Positions 1-5,870 are shown, counted from the first letter of the stretch. The stretch is DNA of 7,332 bases from Archaeoglobaceae archaeon (GCA_015523685.1 WAJW01000217.1:1-7332); one strand, 5' to 3'. A program made the numbers and translations. The notes: generated by a model from the sequence alone, not told the origin.

Positions 1-1
1 T

Positions 2-155
2 TCAACCGCTGTGTACGGAACCTCTAAAGCAAAAAAGGTGGTTATACTGCGGGTATTTAGAGATAAGGTATTATTAAGAAGACGGATAGGTAAAGTCTTT
101 ACAAAAATCTAATTATAAAACAAGTCCTCCGGTAGCAAAGTTGATCTCAAAATAA
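2..155 (+). pseudogene. 3' end of a CFI-box C-terminal domain gene, split by a one-base frameshift
   Basis: The window opens inside a coding frame starting at base 2 that reads STAVYGTSKAKK, then FRDKVLL, then IGKVFTKI, and stops at TAA 110-112. This matches the CFI-box C-terminal domain, whose usual form runs from CFIATAAYG through LRxFRDxxLL and GRxFVxxYYxxSPPVA. The missing tail is present in the next frame from base 111: NYKTSPPVAKLISK, ending at TAA 153-155. One extra base near 103-110, either in the five-A run or T110, explains the break, and removing it gives FTKINYKTSPPVA. The function of this domain is not established; it is found at the ends of varied, often secreted or large proteins. 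The upstream part of the gene lies outside the window. This could be a true decayed gene, a sequencing error in a homopolymer, or a recoding site. The domain match is by eye but long and specific. Confidence 0.75.
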
Positions 156-167
156 CGTATTTTGAGA
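145..167. repeat. Perfect inverted repeat, 10-bp arms and 3-nt loop
   Basis: TCTCAAAATA (145-154) and TATTTTGAGA (158-167) are exact reverse complements around ACG. The repeat covers the last codons and the stop of the restored CFI-box frame and lies about 60 bp before the next gene. It could be a hairpin at a transcript 3' end or a dimeric regulator operator for the gene at 228. The sequence alone does not decide between these. Confidence 0.55.
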
Positions 168-227
168 AGGATTATTAAGTACTTTCTGGTGATTTCTGTT
201 ATAGTTATGGTCAAGTACGTTTAAAGT

Positions 228-503
228 TTGATTTTAGCAAAGAGAAGAGGATTTCAAAAAATCTTCGATGCTCTGAAACTCGCTTATGAAACCACAAACA
301 TCTTTGAGCATATTGAAATAATCGAGGAGGATGAGAACAGATACAGCATCACATTCTTCCATTCTCTTGGCATAAAGGTGAGTGAGTTTTACACGGAATA
401 TTTGAAACATTTCTTCATGGATAGATGTGGCGTAAATGTTAAACCATTTATCCGTGATACGCACTTCACATTCCTGATTGAGGGGCCGTGCAGGGTAAAA
501 TAA
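228..503 (+). CDS. Small protein of unknown function, TTG start
   Basis: This encodes a 91-residue protein that I do not recognise. An in-frame TAA at 222-224 leaves TTG at 228 as the first possible start, and the first internal ATG (codon 63) would give only a fragment. No Shine-Dalgarno sequence precedes it. A weak TATA-like TTATAG about 26 bp upstream would suit a leaderless start. The predicted order is an N-terminal basic helix, a strand (EHIEIIEED), a strand ending in HSLG, a long amphipathic helix (residues about 50-66), then strands ending FTFLIEG. That order faintly recalls the V4R ligand-binding fold seen in some archaeal regulators, but the usual Cys-rich end is absent, so the resemblance is only a guess. 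It may be a remnant of a longer regulator. It converges on rpl11 with a 53-bp gap. Coding status is moderately likely: a shorter reverse ORF overlaps it, but the composition here reads as protein-like. Confidence 0.5.
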   Translation: MILAKRRGFQKIFDALKLAYETTNIFEHIEIIEEDENRYSITFFHSLGIKVSEFYTEYLKHFFMDRCGVNVKPFIRDTHFTFLIEGPCRVK

Positions 504-531
504 TTTTCAATATTCCGGTTGACCAAAATCG

Positions 532-552
532 AGATAAATAAAATCAAAAACA
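532..552 (-). terminator. T-rich terminator after rpl11
   Basis: Read on the minus strand, the bases just past the rpl11 stop form TTTTTGATTTTATTTAT. A T-rich run of this kind is the typical archaeal intrinsic terminator and needs no hairpin. It closes the ftsZ1-secE-spt5-rpl11 transcript before the convergent gene at 228-503. Confidence 0.6.
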
Positions 553-556
553 GGGG

Positions 557-1030
557 TCATTCGCCATCTGGTATCTCAATCTCACCCCTGTCAATCATCT
601 TCTGGATCTCACGGGGATCCTTTCCATCGACAGTAACGCCCATTGATACACAGGTCCCGAGAACCTCTTTTACAGCTTTCTCCAGAGTATATGCAAGCAT
701 CTGATCCTTCTTTGCCTCTGCAACCCTTATCACCTGCTCAAGTTTGAGATCGCCTGCCAGATTTTCCCTGTCTGATGCTCCCTTCTCTATTCCCAGTTCT
801 TTCTTGATAAGAGCCGAAACAGGGGGTGTTCCAACCTCTATGTCAAAGCTCTTATCGTCCTTCACTATTATCTTCACCGGAACCTGCATTCCTTCAAAAG
901 CCCTCGTAGCCTCATTAATTCTGTCCACAACATCCTTTACATTGATTCCCAGAGGGCCTATCGCTGGCCCGAGAGGTGGACCTGGACTTGCCTGACCTCC
1001 TGGAACAAGAACCTCAACAATTTCTGCCAT
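557..1030 (-). CDS. rpl11: Large subunit ribosomal protein L11 (uL11)
   Basis: Ribosomal protein uL11 binds 23S rRNA at the GTPase-associated centre and forms the base of the stalk that recruits translation factors. The 157-residue product starts MAEIVEVLVPGG and carries the N-terminal signature PGPPLGPAIGPLG (16-28) and the C-terminal rRNA-binding domain with GTCVSMGVTVDG (125-136). Its length is normal for archaea. Two ATG codons lie in tandem at 1033 and 1030. The second is chosen because GGAGG at 1042-1038 is 7 nt from it, as for other genes here, but only 4 nt from the first, and because archaeal L11 normally begins with a single Met-Ala. The start overlaps the spt5 stop as TGATG, which suggests translational coupling. 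It is last in its operon. L1, L10 and L12, which follow L11 in many archaea, are absent here. Confidence 0.96.
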   Translation of the reverse strand: MAEIVEVLVPGGQASPGPPLGPAIGPLGINVKDVVDRINEATRAFEGMQVPVKIIVKDDKSFDIEVGTPPVSALIKKELGIEKGASDRENLAGDLKLEQVIRVAEAKKDQMLAYTLEKAVKEVLGTCVSMGVTVDGKDPREIQKMIDRGEIEIPDGE

Positions 1031-1479
1031 CATTCTCCCTCCTTATGATCTATAACCCTCACATGATCCCCTCTGACCGTAACGGGTATGGGCACCACCG
1101 CATCTATGAGCTCGACTGTTATCTCCTCATGAGTTTCATCAACTCTCTTCACCCTGGCCTTTTCACCCTTAAACGGCCCGGATATTATCTCAACAATACT
1201 GCCCTCCTGTATACTTGCAACGACCTTTTTAGGGGTGAGAAAATGCTCCACTTCCTCAAAGGAAGTAACACCCTTTATAACCCCCCTGGCATGGGGTATC
1301 CCCCTTATGGCTCTCTCCACATCATCCTGATTCTCAGCCTCTACAAGGATATAACCCCTCAGCTCACGGGGGGCGAGTATGGAATATATCCTGAGATCGT
1401 CCTTTTTAACCGCCAGCTCCATTAGATTTGCAACAGCCCTTTCCTGATTTACCGTGGTTTTTACAGCGAAGAAACTCAT
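1030..1479 (-). CDS. spt5: Transcription elongation factor Spt5 (NusG homolog)
   Basis: Archaeal Spt5 binds the RNA polymerase clamp, with Spt4, and keeps elongation processive. The 149-residue product has the expected two domains: an NGN domain (about 2-82, beginning FFAVKTTVNQE, with LRGYILVEA at 40-48) and a KOW domain (about 89-142, with the core VEIISGPFKG). Length and order fit the archaeal form, which is shorter than eukaryotic SPT5. The ATG overlaps the secE stop as ATGA, and GAGGG at 1491-1487 sits 7 nt upstream of it, so translation is probably coupled to secE. Its stop likewise overlaps the rpl11 start. The secE–spt5–rpl11 order is the classical archaeal and bacterial arrangement. 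Nothing appears missing or broken. Confidence 0.95.
   Translation of the reverse strand: MSFFAVKTTVNQERAVANLMELAVKKDDLRIYSILAPRELRGYILVEAENQDDVERAIRGIPHARGVIKGVTSFEEVEHFLTPKKVVASIQEGSIVEIISGPFKGEKARVKRVDETHEEITVELIDAVVPIPVTVRGDHVRVIDHKEGE
1038..1042 (-). promoter_or_regulatory. Shine-Dalgarno of rpl11
   Basis: GGAGG on the minus strand lies inside the end of spt5. Its spacing is 7 nt to the ATG at 1030 and 4 nt to the ATG at 1033, which favours the downstream start. Confidence 0.7.
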
Positions 1480-1661
1480 TTAAGAGCCCTCGGAAGTTCG
1501 GTCATAAGAAGGTATATTATAAAACCGAAGATCCCTATAAGTAACACACCCGCTACCGTGATCTTCGTTATTTTAAAGAATTCATTCTTTGTCGGCTTTC
1601 TGGTCATCTTCAGGACGTTATAGTATTCCCTCAGCTTCTGCTCCACCTTTTTGAACTCCAT
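1476..1661 (-). CDS. secE: Preprotein translocase subunit SecE (Sec61 gamma)
   Basis: SecE clamps the SecY channel in the cytoplasmic membrane and is needed for protein export. The 61-residue product has the archaeal/eukaryotic layout: an amphipathic cytosolic helix (about 1-20), the conserved RKPTKNEFFKITKI stretch (21-34), and one membrane span (about 35-53, VAGVLLIGIFGFIIYLLM). The short length is normal for Sec61 gamma. It lies 12 nt after ftsZ1, with GGGG 6 nt before the ATG, and its stop overlaps the spt5 start by 4 nt. It is too small for weak homology tools, but the context and the conserved stretch make the call firm. Confidence 0.94.
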   Translation of the reverse strand: MEFKKVEQKLREYYNVLKMTRKPTKNEFFKITKITVAGVLLIGIFGFIIYLLMTELPRALK

Positions 1662-1673
1662 GGTTTTCCCCGA

Positions 1674-2777
1674 TTACCTGACGAAATCAATTCCGAATTT
1701 CTGGCTTACCCTTCCGGTATCTTTCTTTCCATATATCTGGGGCGATTTAACCCCTGTAACCACAACGAGTGTCCTGACAACACCCTCAAGCTCCGGTTCT
1801 ATCTGGGCACCCCATATGATTCTTGCATCCGGATTGATCTTCTGATATATCTCTTCAACCACTCCTTCAGCCTCCTCGATAGTCATGTCAGGCCCTCCTG
1901 TCACATTGACGAGAGCGGCGGTGGCACCACTTATGTCAACATCCAGCAGAGGACTCTTCAGTGCTCTTCTGACAGATTCAACAGCCTTATCGTCTCCTTC
2001 TGCCTCTCCAAGCCCTATCATAGCAACTCCACCCTTCTGCATAACTGTCCTGACATCTGCAAAATCAAGATTTATTATACCCGGCTTGGTTATTAGCTCT
2101 GTGATACCCTTTACCGCTCTCATGAGAACCTCATCTGCAACCCTGAATGCAGCCTGGAGAGGGAGTCTCGGCACAACCTCGAGGAGCTTGTCGTTGGGGA
2201 CAACTATAACCGTATCCGTAACCTCTCGCAACCTCTCCAGACCTGTTTCCGCATTTGCCCTCCTGATCGCACCTTCAACAGAGAAGGGCAAGGTTACCAC
2301 AGCAATTGTTAATGCCCCTGCATCCTGGGCTGATTCTGCAATGACGGGCGCTGCACCCGTTCCGGTTCCACCACCAAGTCCGCACGTAATGAAAACCATA
2401 TCTGAGCCTTCCACAGCTTCTCTCAACTCCTCCTCGCTCTCTCTTGCAGCATCCTCTCCCACCTGAGGGAGACTTCCTGCCCCGAGACCCTTGGTTCTTT
2501 TCCTCCCGATGAGTATCTTTCTGCTGGCCTTTGTATAGTAGAGATGCTGTGCATCGGTATTCACGGCGATCAATTCAGCCCCCTTTATTCCCTCTTCGCT
2601 CATTCTGTTGATTGTATTACTCCCCCCTCCTCCGACTCCAATTACCCTGATGACTGTCTTTAATTCTCTCAGAACTTCCTCAATCTCCATCTCGCCCTCT
2701 TCTATTGATTCGTGGGCCATTCTTTCTCTCTTCTCCCTCTCAGCTCTTGCAAGAGCCTCCTCAACTATAGATTTCAT
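1674..2777 (-). CDS. ftsZ1: Cell division GTPase FtsZ, archaeal FtsZ1 type
   Basis: FtsZ is a tubulin-like GTPase that polymerises at midcell. In archaea with two paralogs, FtsZ1 is thought to scaffold division. The product is 367 residues. After an N-terminal charged helix (1-40) come the GTP-binding segment VGGGGSN (48-54), NTDAQ (73-77), the tubulin signature GGGTGTG (135-141), and the T7 loop with NLDFADV (236-242), whose Asp residues complete the catalytic site of the neighbouring subunit. The start chosen is ATG 2777, 7 nt after a clear AGGAGG. The GTG at 2804 would add nine residues containing that ribosome-binding site, so it is less likely. It leads the operon ftsZ1-secE-spt5-rpl11, an order I also recall from Methanocaldococcus, which supports the FtsZ1 rather than FtsZ2 assignment. 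The C-terminus ends FGIDFVR. No defect is seen. Confidence 0.96.
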   Translation of the reverse strand: MKSIVEEALARAEREKRERMAHESIEEGEMEIEEVLRELKTVIRVIGVGGGGSNTINRMSEEGIKGAELIAVNTDAQHLYYTKASRKILIGRKRTKGLGAGSLPQVGEDAARESEEELREAVEGSDMVFITCGLGGGTGTGAAPVIAESAQDAGALTIAVVTLPFSVEGAIRRANAETGLERLREVTDTVIVVPNDKLLEVVPRLPLQAAFRVADEVLMRAVKGITELITKPGIINLDFADVRTVMQKGGVAMIGLGEAEGDDKAVESVRRALKSPLLDVDISGATAALVNVTGGPDMTIEEAEGVVEEIYQKINPDARIIWGAQIEPELEGVVRTLVVVTGVKSPQIYGKKDTGRVSQKFGIDFVR

Positions 2778-2784
2778 TACTTTT

Positions 2785-2790
2785 CCTCCT
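2785..2790 (-). promoter_or_regulatory. Shine-Dalgarno of ftsZ1
   Basis: AGGAGG on the minus strand, 7 nt before ATG 2777, sets the ftsZ1 start and argues against the upstream GTG at 2804. Confidence 0.8.
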
Positions 2791-2827
2791 TCGCGATAAA
2801 CCACTTCCGATTAAGAATTTCCTTATT

Positions 2828-2842
2828 GTAATATAATTTAAG
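2828..2842 (-). promoter_or_regulatory. Probable TATA box for the ftsZ1 operon
   Basis: The minus strand reads CCTTAAATTATATTAC here. The AATTATAT core lies about 55 bp before the ftsZ1 ATG, so transcription would begin near 2808 and leave a leader of roughly 30 nt containing the AGGAGG site. CCTTA (2821-2825) and TAAGG (2839-2843) flank it symmetrically, which could be an operator or chance. The position fits an archaeal promoter, but the start site is inferred. Confidence 0.45.
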
Positions 2843-2934
2843 GATTTTGTATGTGAGTGAGGATACCCCTTTAAAAAACTTTGGATTGAAACCGAATCCC
2901 TTTCTGAAAATGAATTTATAATCAGACTCAGAAA

Positions 2935-2944
2935 AAATTTTTAT
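2935..2944 (+). promoter_or_regulatory. TATA box for the ferritin-like gene, leaderless type
   Basis: AAATTTTTAT, preceded by a purine-rich BRE-like GAAAA, lies with its centre about 28 bp before ATG 2969. Archaeal transcription starts about 25 bp past the TATA box, so the transcript should begin at or next to the start codon. No Shine-Dalgarno is present, which agrees. A second AT-rich box, AATTTATAA (2913-2921), is an alternative that would give a leader of about 25 nt. Confidence 0.55.
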
Positions 2945-2968
2945 CAGATGAAAGCCTCCTGAATAAAT

Positions 2969-3382
2969 ATGTCCGGGAAGTTGAAGGAATTGCTGAACAG
3001 GGCAATAGCCAGAGAGCTTCAGGTTTCAATTCAGTATATGTGGCAGTCCGTTGAAGCAAAGGGTTTTGAGGGTGAAGTCATAAGAGATCAGATAAGAAAG
3101 ATTGCTATCACAGAGATGACCCATGCAGAATCAATTGCAAAGAGGCTCGTTTATCTTGGTGAAAGACCCACCACAAAACCCTCGAAGATAACAGTGGGTG
3201 AAAATGCTAAAGAGATGATGGAGATAGACAAAAAGGCCGAGGAAGAAGCGATTGAACTATACAAGGAGATCATCAAAACCGCCGTGGAAGAGGGAGACGT
3301 AACAACAGCAAAACTCTTTGAGGATATCCTGCGTGATGAAGAAGATCACCACGAGTTTTTCAGCTCACTTCTGGAGTCATGA
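2969..3382 (+). CDS. Bacterioferritin-like diiron ferritin-family protein
   Basis: This is a 137-residue four-helix-bundle protein of the ferritin-like superfamily, likely cytoplasmic and involved in iron oxidation/storage or peroxide defence. Candidate iron ligands are E16 (RELQVSIQYMW), E49 and H52 in EMTHAE, one of E91-E93 before AIELY, and E124 and H127 in RDEEDHHEF, matching the two ExxH motifs of bacterioferritin and rubrerythrin. M50 sits where bacterioferritin has its heme-ligating Met (Met52 in E. coli), so heme binding between subunits is possible but unproven. It is shorter than classical bacterioferritin (about 158 residues) and has no rubredoxin Cys4 domain, so it is not a full rubrerythrin. 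It is transcribed divergently from ftsZ1 from a leaderless-type promoter and appears monocistronic. Its 3' end overlaps the convergent gene by 6 bp. The family call is firm; the exact role is not. Confidence 0.88.
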   Translation: MSGKLKELLNRAIARELQVSIQYMWQSVEAKGFEGEVIRDQIRKIAITEMTHAESIAKRLVYLGERPTTKPSKITVGENAKEMMEIDKKAEEEAIELYKEIIKTAVEEGDVTTAKLFEDILRDEEDHHEFFSSLLES

Positions 3383-3673
3383 GACTTCGGGACTCTCTCC
3401 GGGTTTTATTTTATTTTTGACCTCCTCTATTGCCCTTCTGGATGCCTTTACCTTCACGAGATTCTGGGAAAGGATGTTGTAAACCGGCTCTCCAAGATTG
3501 CTGAACTCATCCAGTCTCACCACATCTATCAGAACGAGCTTGACGTAAAGCTTTGTGCCATCTTCCAGCTCGTACTCGTTCCATTCCTCCTTCAAAGTTT
3601 TGAAATTGAGCTTTTTCCCCGTAACAATCCTGCCATCTGGAGTTCTTATTGTCGTTTCTGCTTCATCACCCAT
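3377..3673 (-). CDS. Conserved-looking 98-residue protein of unknown function, downstream of guaB
   Basis: I do not recognise a named family. The protein is soluble, with no signal peptide or membrane span. It appears beta-rich in its first two thirds: TIRTPDGRIVTGKKLNF, then EEWNEYELEDGTKLYVKL, then VLIDVVRLDEF, with a turn-like LGEPVYNILSQN (60-71), and ends in a basic helix and a flexible tail. This pattern of short strands with DG turns suggests a small barrel or sandwich, which is inference. The start is ATG 3673, 6 nt after the guaB stop, with GGAGTGA overlapping that stop, so it is translated with guaB. Its last codons overlap the end of the ferritin-like gene. Its AAT-AAA-ATA-AAA-CCC codons are, on the other strand, the T-rich terminator of that gene. 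Position last in the mfnB-guaB operon hints at a link to nucleotide or cofactor metabolism, but nothing proves it. Confidence 0.8.
   Translation of the reverse strand: MGDEAETTIRTPDGRIVTGKKLNFKTLKEEWNEYELEDGTKLYVKLVLIDVVRLDEFSNLGEPVYNILSQNLVKVKASRRAIEEVKNKIKPGESPEVS
3404..3418 (+). terminator. T-rich terminator of the ferritin-like gene, inside the convergent gene
   Basis: TTTTATTTTATTTTT follows a GC-rich stretch about 22 bp past the ferritin-like stop. It has the form of an archaeal intrinsic terminator. It lies within the coding sequence of the opposing 98-residue gene, where it encodes the Asn-Lys-Ile-Lys part of its tail. Confidence 0.6.
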
Positions 3674-3679
3674 CGTTTC

Positions 3680-5128
3680 TCACTCCATCCAGTAGTTCGG
3701 GGCCTCATCCGTTATCACGACATTGTGGGGATGGCTTTCAATCATTCCAGCCTGGGTTATCCTCACGAATCTGGCTTTCTCCTTCATCTCCTGAATGTTT
3801 TTTGCCCCCACATAACCCATAGAAGACCTCAAACCTCCTGTTAGCTGAAACAGGACATCCTTCACATTACCCCTGTAGGGCGTTGCACCCTCAATCCCCT
3901 CAGGAACAAACTTGCTCTTACCCGGTGCCTGGAAGTACCTGTCACTCACCCCACTCATGGCTCCAAGAGACCCCATACCTCTGTACTGTTTGTATTTCCT
4001 GCCCCTCACAACAATTGTCCTTCCTGGAGATTCATCCGTTCCGGCGAGAAGATTTCCAATCATCACACAATCTGCTCCGGCACCTATTGCCTTTGCTATA
4101 TCCCCGGAGTATCTGATTCCACCATCCGCGATAACGGGGACTTTCTTTTTTTCAGCCACCTTAACAACCGACGCTATGGCTGTCAGCTGGGGAACTCCTA
4201 CCCCTGCAACTATTCTGGTTGTGCATATGCTTCCGGGTCCCACTCCCACTTTAAGACCATCTGATATATCCACAAGATCCTCTGCCGCCTCTTCTGTTGC
4301 AATATTTCCTGCAACGAGATCACAGCTTATTTCCTTCCTGATCCTTTCGGCATTCTTCACCACATTCTCATTATGGGCGTGTGCGCAGTCCACCACAACA
4401 GCGTCAACTCCGGCAGAGTCGAGTTTTTTTGCCCTTTCTATATCGAAAGGACCCACGGCTGCAGCAACCCTCAAAAGACCGTTTTCATCTCTGTTAGCCA
4501 CAGGAAATTCCTTTCTTGCGAGAATGTCCTGCATCGTAATTATCCCAACGAGCCTTCCTGATTTATCCACCACAGGCAACCGCTCAATTTTGTACTCGTA
4601 CATTTTCTCAAGGGCATCCTCAAGACTTATCGATGAATCTCCCGTAATCAGCTCTGTGGTCATCACCTTCTCGACAGGAATTCCTGGATTTGTTTCTAAA
4701 GAGGGTAGTATGTCTCTTTTACTCACTATTCCAACGAGTTTATCCTTTACAACAGGAATTCCACTTATTCCGTGTTCCATCATCTTTTCCCATACTTCGG
4801 ATACGGGCATATCAGGAGACACCGTAACAACATCTTTGATAACAACCTCATCAGCCCTCTTCACCTCTCTCACAATTGAGACCTGTCTCTCAACACTCAT
4901 GTTTCTGTGAATAACCCCAAGACCCCCCTCACGCGCCATGGCGATGGCCATATCCTCTTCTGTAACTGTATCCATTGCCGCGCTTACAATGGGAATGTTG
5001 AGGGCGACGTTTTTTGAGAATTTTGAATTGAGATTCACTTCTTCCGGTTCAACTGACGATTTGAGAGGCTTAAGAAGCACATCGTCGAAGGTCAGGCCTT
5101 CATCATACTTCAGTATGTCAGAATACAC
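3680..5128 (-). CDS. guaB: Inosine-5'-monophosphate dehydrogenase
   Basis: IMP dehydrogenase oxidises IMP to XMP with NAD+, the first committed step to GMP, in the cytoplasm. The 482-residue product has the full layout: an N-terminal barrel part (LTFDDVLLKP at 12-21, IPIVSAAMDTVTE at 45-57), two CBS domains inserted at about 95-205 that may sense nucleotides, then the rest of the TIM barrel. Catalytic Cys302 is in GPGSICTTR, Asp335 in ADGGIR binds the ribose, and the flap RGMGSLGAM (383-391) and the Arg397-Tyr398 dyad (DRYFQ) activate water. The dyad separates it from GMP reductase. Length is standard. The start is GTG 5128, since an in-frame TGA lies two codons upstream, and GGGGTGA sits 7 nt before it. 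It is 34 nt after mfnB and 6 nt before the 98-residue gene, so the three likely form one operon. Confidence 0.97.
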   Translation of the reverse strand: MYSDILKYDEGLTFDDVLLKPLKSSVEPEEVNLNSKFSKNVALNIPIVSAAMDTVTEEDMAIAMAREGGLGVIHRNMSVERQVSIVREVKRADEVVIKDVVTVSPDMPVSEVWEKMMEHGISGIPVVKDKLVGIVSKRDILPSLETNPGIPVEKVMTTELITGDSSISLEDALEKMYEYKIERLPVVDKSGRLVGIITMQDILARKEFPVANRDENGLLRVAAAVGPFDIERAKKLDSAGVDAVVVDCAHAHNENVVKNAERIRKEISCDLVAGNIATEEAAEDLVDISDGLKVGVGPGSICTTRIVAGVGVPQLTAIASVVKVAEKKKVPVIADGGIRYSGDIAKAIGAGADCVMIGNLLAGTDESPGRTIVVRGRKYKQYRGMGSLGAMSGVSDRYFQAPGKSKFVPEGIEGATPYRGNVKDVLFQLTGGLRSSMGYVGAKNIQEMKEKARFVRITQAGMIESHPHNVVITDEAPNYWME

Positions 5129-5135
5129 CTTTCAT

Positions 5136-5142
5136 TCACCCC
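5136..5142 (-). promoter_or_regulatory. Shine-Dalgarno of guaB, supports the GTG start
   Basis: GGGGTGA on the minus strand lies 7 nt before GTG 5128. It matches the GGTGA part of the anti-Shine-Dalgarno complement. An in-frame TGA at 5134-5132 rules out a longer protein. Confidence 0.7.
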
Positions 5143-5162
5143 AGTTTGAATTTCTCTGGATT

Positions 5163-5870
5163 TCAGCATACTTCCTTTATAAGTCTTGCCACAAGTTCGC
5201 CTTTTATACTGGAATCTCTGCCGTTTTCACACACCATGGTCCTGACACCTATTATGTCCGGAGAGAGCTCCTTTATTGCGGGAAGGTGTGACCACCCGAT
5301 CCCGCCAGCGATGGCTGTGAAAAAACCTCTTTCTCTTGACCTCTCGATGAATGAACTTAATTCGTCATAGCCCATAAACTCGAAAGTGGATTTCCCATCC
5401 TTAATTGCTGTATCTATCATCAATCCATCAACACCTGTATCTTCGGCATGTAATGGGAGTTCAACAGGATTGAGAGAGCCTATCCTCCTGAAATCTGCAT
5501 AGCATGCAACAACAACTTTTTTTCCAGGATTATAATCTTTCACAGCTTTTACGATCTTTCTGATGAACAGATTTGCCTTCTTCCAGTCTGAGAACGAAAA
5601 AAGGCCCACTTTGATGTAATCAGCCCCCGAATGTGCTGCCCCGAGAGCAGCAAGGGCTCCTGTACCCGGTTTGAAATCAAAATCACCAATCGTTGCACTC
5701 ATCTCTTTCCCGGTTTTTTTCACAAGATTCGCGATTTCTCTGATTATCCACGGATAGTTTGCACCAAGAGAGCCCTCCAGAGGATTCTTCACATCTATTA
5801 TGCCGGCTCCACCCCTGAGGGCCTCTTTTGCTTCCTCAAGATTCTTTGGGCTCACAAGAACCTTTATCAT
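5163..5870 (-). CDS. mfnB: (5-formylfuran-3-yl)methyl phosphate synthase, methanofuran biosynthesis
   Basis: MfnB joins two glyceraldehyde-3-phosphate molecules to make the furan precursor of methanofuran, the one-carbon carrier of methanogens and Archaeoglobales. The 235-residue TIM-barrel protein (formerly the DUF556/UPF0264 family) shows IIDVKNPLEGSLGAN (24-38) with Asp26 and Lys28, SGADYIKVGL (81-90) with Lys87, and MIDTAIKDGK (151-160) with Asp153 and Lys157. These line up with the active-site Lys27, Lys85, Asp151 and Lys155 I recall for the Methanocaldococcus enzyme. Length is typical. Some methylotrophic bacteria also have this family, but the context here is archaeal. It is the first gene of the mfnB-guaB-98-residue operon. 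No Shine-Dalgarno precedes ATG 5870, so it may be leaderless. Confidence 0.94.
   Translation of the reverse strand: MIKVLVSPKNLEEAKEALRGGAGIIDVKNPLEGSLGANYPWIIREIANLVKKTGKEMSATIGDFDFKPGTGALAALGAAHSGADYIKVGLFSFSDWKKANLFIRKIVKAVKDYNPGKKVVVACYADFRRIGSLNPVELPLHAEDTGVDGLMIDTAIKDGKSTFEFMGYDELSSFIERSRERGFFTAIAGGIGWSHLPAIKELSPDIIGVRTMVCENGRDSSIKGELVARLIKEVC

Noticed and set aside
234..464. 76-residue minus-strand frame opposite the gene at 228-503
   Set aside because: It is shorter, with no ribosome-binding site and no family resemblance. The plus-strand frame is the better candidate, though neither is certain.
1885..2466. 193-residue plus-strand reading frame opposite ftsZ1
   Set aside because: It is a Ser/Pro/Ala-rich shadow of FtsZ with no promoter, ribosome-binding site or recognisable motif.
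3912..4910. Long 332-residue plus-strand reading frame opposite guaB
   Set aside because: It is antisense to a complete, motif-rich IMP dehydrogenase, and its low-complexity Ser/Thr/Pro-rich translation is what an antisense frame of such a gene gives.
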